Part shown: positions 15,628 to 17,757 of the stretch, one piece after another
How the letters are laid out: each line of letters opens with the position of its first letter
How positions within the stretch are numbered: the first letter of the stretch is position 1
NCBI GenBank assembly: GCA_032250585.1
Contig: JAVVFH010000046.1
Coordinates: 1 to 17,757 of the forward strand
Direction of reading: 5' to 3'
Length of the DNA stretch: 17,757 nucleotides
Source of the DNA: JAVVFH01 sp032250585
Lineage (GTDB): Bacteria > Pseudomonadota > Gammaproteobacteria > Xanthomonadales > SZUA-36
Notes under the pieces: model-generated
Told to the model about the DNA's origin: nothing
Seen by the model: the letters and a program-made list of their open reading frames with translations, nothing else
The model's database searches: none
Translations under genes and position numbers: made by a program

Positions 15628-15633
15628 ATTATA
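15628..15633 (-). promoter_or_regulatory. Possible -10 box TATAAT for the alpha/beta hydrolase
   Basis: A perfect TATAAT on the minus strand, in the context CATGTATAATGG. It would start transcription near 15621, giving a leader of about 150 bases. No -35 hexamer is evident at the right distance, so the call rests on the -10 match and the intergenic position alone. Confidence 0.3.
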
Positions 15634-15688
15634 CATGGATGGAAATCAGACCTCCGGGCCAGCGCCCCGGCGCAGCGGCATCGGGTCC

Positions 15689-15717
15689 GGGACACCCTGC
15701 TGCCGGAATGTTAAGAT
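15689..15717 (+). promoter_or_regulatory. Candidate promoter for the glutaredoxin-like/GltB-like operon
   Basis: GGGACA (15689-15694, four of six -35 bases), an exact 17-bp spacer, and TAAGAT (15712-15717, four of six -10 bases). It would give a leader of about 75 bases. Position and spacing support it, but the matches are moderate. Confidence 0.35.
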
Positions 15718-15798
15718 TTTCGTGTCGACCAGACCGGCCGGGGCGCTCGCAGATAGCGGGAGCAGAAACGACTCATATCGCCGAATTCGATCAGGATC

Positions 15799-16173
15799 AT
15801 GAACGCATCTTTCAAACACTTTTTGGATCGACTCAATCCCGCCACGACCTCCGGCCAGATGACAAGACAGCCGGAACAACAGCGAATTCTCGATCAAATG
15901 ACCCGTAATCTCACCCTGTACCAATCGCCGGGCTGCCCATTCTGTGTCAGGGTGAGCTGGGCCATAGAGCAATTGGCGCTCAACATCACAGCCAGAAACG
16001 TCTACCGCGAGCCGCTCGCCAGAGCAGAACTGCTGGCCGGCGGCGGCCGGACCACGGTGCCCTGTCTGCGCATTGAAGAAGACAGCGAAATCCGCTGGAT
16101 GTATGAGTCGACGGAAATTATCCGCTATCTGAAAGCCCTGACGAAAGGGGCGAACGAACAACAACCGGCTTAG
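15799..16173 (+). CDS. Glutaredoxin/GST-N-domain thioredoxin-fold protein
   Basis: A 124-residue protein with a thioredoxin-like fold. After an N-terminal extension of about 37 residues come a beta strand NLTLYQ (37-42), the redox motif CPFC (Cys46, Cys49), the cis-Pro segment TTVPCLRIEE and a closing helix after MYESTEIIRYLK. This pattern is that of a family of gammaproteobacterial glutaredoxin-like proteins annotated as glutathione S-transferase N-terminal domain proteins; it should reduce disulfides or glutathione mixed disulfides in the cytoplasm. The ATG at 15799 has an AGGA only two bases upstream, which is poor, but the extension matches that family's usual layout as I recall it. Its stop is 8 bp before the GltB-like gene, so the two are very likely co-transcribed. 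Confidence 0.85.
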   Translation: MNASFKHFLDRLNPATTSGQMTRQPEQQRILDQMTRNLTLYQSPGCPFCVRVSWAIEQLALNITARNVYREPLARAELLAGGGRTTVPCLRIEEDSEIRWMYESTEIIRYLKALTKGANEQQPA

Positions 16174-16181
16174 TAAACACT

Positions 16182-17757
16182 ATGGTCAGACAATGGTTTT
16201 TTGCGATTGCGCTGGCGATCGTCGTACTGGTCGCGCTGATCGGCTGGTTCTGGCCGCCCATCTGGTGGTCGGTGATTGTGTTCGGGCCGCTGATTTTGCT
16301 GGGGCTTCGCGACGCGTTCCAGACACGCCATACGGTGCTGCGAAATTTTCCGGTGATCGGCCATGGCCGCTACCTGATCGAAAGCGTGCGGCCCGAATTG
16401 CAGCAATACCTGATCGAGGGCAACCTGGAAGCCTATCCGATCGAACGTGAGTTCCGGGCGCTGGCATACCGGCGCGCCAAGGGTGAACTCGAGTCACAGC
16501 CGTTCGGCACACAGCGCGACGTCTACCGGCCGGGCTACGAATGGGCGGCGCACGCGACCGTGCCGACCGACCCGCTTACCAAAGAACCGCGCATCCCTAT
16601 CGGCGGTCCCGACTGCCGGCAGCCCTACTCTTCCTCTTTGCTGAACATTTCAGCGATGAGTTTCGGTGCCCTGTCGAGCCACGCCGTGCTGGCCCTGAAC
16701 GAAGGCGCCAGGCGGGGCGGCTTCGCCCACAACACCGGCGAAGGGGGTGTATCGCGTTACCATCTCGAACCTGGCGGCGACCTGATCTGGCAGATCGGCA
16801 GCGGCTATTTTGGATGCCGCACCGAAGACGGGCGCTTCAACGCGGAAACCTTCCGGGAAAAGGCGGCGGAAGACGCCATCAAGATGATCGAGATCAAGCT
16901 TTCCCAGGGCGCCAAGCCGGGCAGCGGCGGCCTCCTGCCCGGCGTGAAAGTGAGCCCGCAAATTGCTGCCGCCCGGGGTCTGCAGCCGGGTCAGGACTCG
17001 ATTTCCCCGCCTGCCCACAGTGCATTCCGTACCCCGCGCGAGCTGATTGAATTCATCATGCATTTGCGTGAACTGTCCGGCGGCAAGCCGGTGGGCATCA
17101 AATTCTGCCTCGGCCGCGTCGGTGATTTCATGGCCATGTGCAAGGCCATGACTGAAATCGGCCATGCTCCCGACTTCATAACCGTCGATGGCGGCGAAGG
17201 TGGAACCGGCGCGGCGCCACTGGAATTTTCCAACTCGCTGGGCATGCCAAAACGCGACGCATTGGTTATCGTTCACGACATTCTGACCGGCACTGGGCTG
17301 CGCGACCGGGTTCGAATTGTCACCAGCGGCAAAATCATCAGCGCTTTCCACATGGTCCGGGCGATGGCCCTGGGCGCCGATGCCTGCAACAGCGCCCGCG
17401 GCATGATGTTCGCGCTGGGCTGTATCCAGGCATTGCGCTGTAACACGAACATGTGCCCGACCGGCATCACCACGCAAAACCCAGCGCTGATAAAGGGGCT
17501 GGTGGTGGACCGGAAAGCGCCCCGGGTAGAAAGTTTTCACGCCCGAACCATCGAAGGCTTTTTGAAAATCATCTCGGCCATGGGCCTGAACGACCCGTCC
17601 GAATTGCGGCCTGCACATATTTTCCGGCGCTCGTCAGACCTCGGCGTGACAAGCTTCGATCAGCTGTACACCTTTCTCGAACCCGGCCAGCTGCTGGATG
17701 GCTCTGCAACGGTCAGTCCCTTCGCCACGGCCTGGCAACAAGCGCGCAGCGACCGAT
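16182..17757 (+). CDS. Membrane-anchored FMN-binding glutamate synthase family protein, 3' end outside window
   Basis: I read 525 codons without a stop from the ATG at 16182 to the edge. Stand-alone members are usually about 500-550 residues, so little is missing. Residues 1 to about 45 hold two hydrophobic helices with WFWPPIWW between them, a membrane anchor. The rest is the FMN-binding central domain of glutamate synthase (GltB2-like barrel): LLNISAMSFGALSS, NTGEGGVSRYH, GAKPGSGGLLPG, KFCLGRVGDF, ITVDGGEGGTGAAP and VTSGKIISAFHM. The [3Fe-4S] motif C-x5-C-x4-C is complete (Cys414, Cys420, Cys425). The glutamine amidotransferase domain is absent, so it cannot take ammonia from glutamine as GltB does; its substrate is unknown, and FMN-dependent redox chemistry at the inner membrane is the safest statement. 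It follows the glutaredoxin-like gene by 8 bp. Confidence 0.9.
   Translation, partial: MVRQWFFAIALAIVVLVALIGWFWPPIWWSVIVFGPLILLGLRDAFQTRHTVLRNFPVIGHGRYLIESVRPELQQYLIEGNLEAYPIEREFRALAYRRAKGELESQPFGTQRDVYRPGYEWAAHATVPTDPLTKEPRIPIGGPDCRQPYSSSLLNISAMSFGALSSHAVLALNEGARRGGFAHNTGEGGVSRYHLEPGGDLIWQIGSGYFGCRTEDGRFNAETFREKAAEDAIKMIEIKLSQGAKPGSGGLLPGVKVSPQIAAARGLQPGQDSISPPAHSAFRTPRELIEFIMHLRELSGGKPVGIKFCLGRVGDFMAMCKAMTEIGHAPDFITVDGGEGGTGAAPLEFSNSLGMPKRDALVIVHDILTGTGLRDRVRIVTSGKIISAFHMVRAMALGADACNSARGMMFALGCIQALRCNTNMCPTGITTQNPALIKGLVVDRKAPRVESFHARTIEGFLKIISAMGLNDPSELRPAHIFRRSSDLGVTSFDQLYTFLEPGQLLDGSATVSPFATAWQQARSDR

Larger units (their letters stand above)
15471..15798. other. Divergent intergenic region, alpha/beta hydrolase and glutaredoxin-like gene
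   Basis: These 328 bp carry the candidate promoters at 15628-15633 (minus) and 15689-15717 (plus) and the hydrolase ribosome site AGAGGA (near 15478-15483). The hydrolase frame stays open through 15695 on the minus strand, but without a ribosome site or family similarity I treat that part as untranslated leader. No small RNA or further gene is recognised. Confidence 0.5.

Noticed and set aside
15471..15695. A longer N-terminus for the alpha/beta hydrolase (75 extra codons)
   Set aside because: The ATG at 15470 has a good ribosome site and the protein then begins as this family does; the extension has no similarity to the fold.

Overview
The window looks like chromosomal DNA from a GC-rich Gram-negative gammaproteobacterium, probably a marine or soil heterotroph. 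The basis is a gammaproteobacterial-type rarA, two outer-membrane TonB-dependent receptors (TBDRs) with signal peptides and TonB boxes, REP-type palindromes and abundant long antisense open frames. I cannot name the genus from sequence alone.

Layout. (1) 1-692, minus: 5' part of rarA, with a perfect TATAAT seven bases before its ATG. (2) 1110-3566, plus: a TBDR ending at a strong symmetric terminator. (3) 7036 to 3729, minus: two tandem TPR-sulfotransferase genes, 17 bp apart, both with the residue pattern of protein-tyrosine sulfotransferases. (4) 7120-8664, plus: an exported peptidase C69-like Ntn-hydrolase. (5) 14131 to 8681, minus: a second TBDR of siderophore-receptor type with a foldable leader, a hairpin at its stop codon and an inverted REP pair, then two more C69-like enzymes that overlap by 23 bases. 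(6) 15470 to 14649, minus: an alpha/beta hydrolase with an aspartate nucleophile. (7) 15799 to the right edge, plus: a glutaredoxin-like protein and a membrane-anchored FMN/[3Fe-4S] glutamate-synthase-domain protein cut by the edge.

The part most likely to be undescribed is the block from 1110 to 14131: TBDR, sulfotransferase pair, three C69 paralogues, TBDR. In all three C69 proteins the residue exposed by signal peptidase, where family C69 normally has its catalytic Cys, is Ser. This suggests a periplasmic Ser-type Ntn-hydrolase set acting on ligands brought in by the receptors. The cytoplasmic sulfotransferases would modify a peptide or small molecule belonging to the same pathway. The functional link is inference from gene order; no precursor peptide gene was found. 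No rRNA, tRNA, CRISPR array or insertion sequence was seen.
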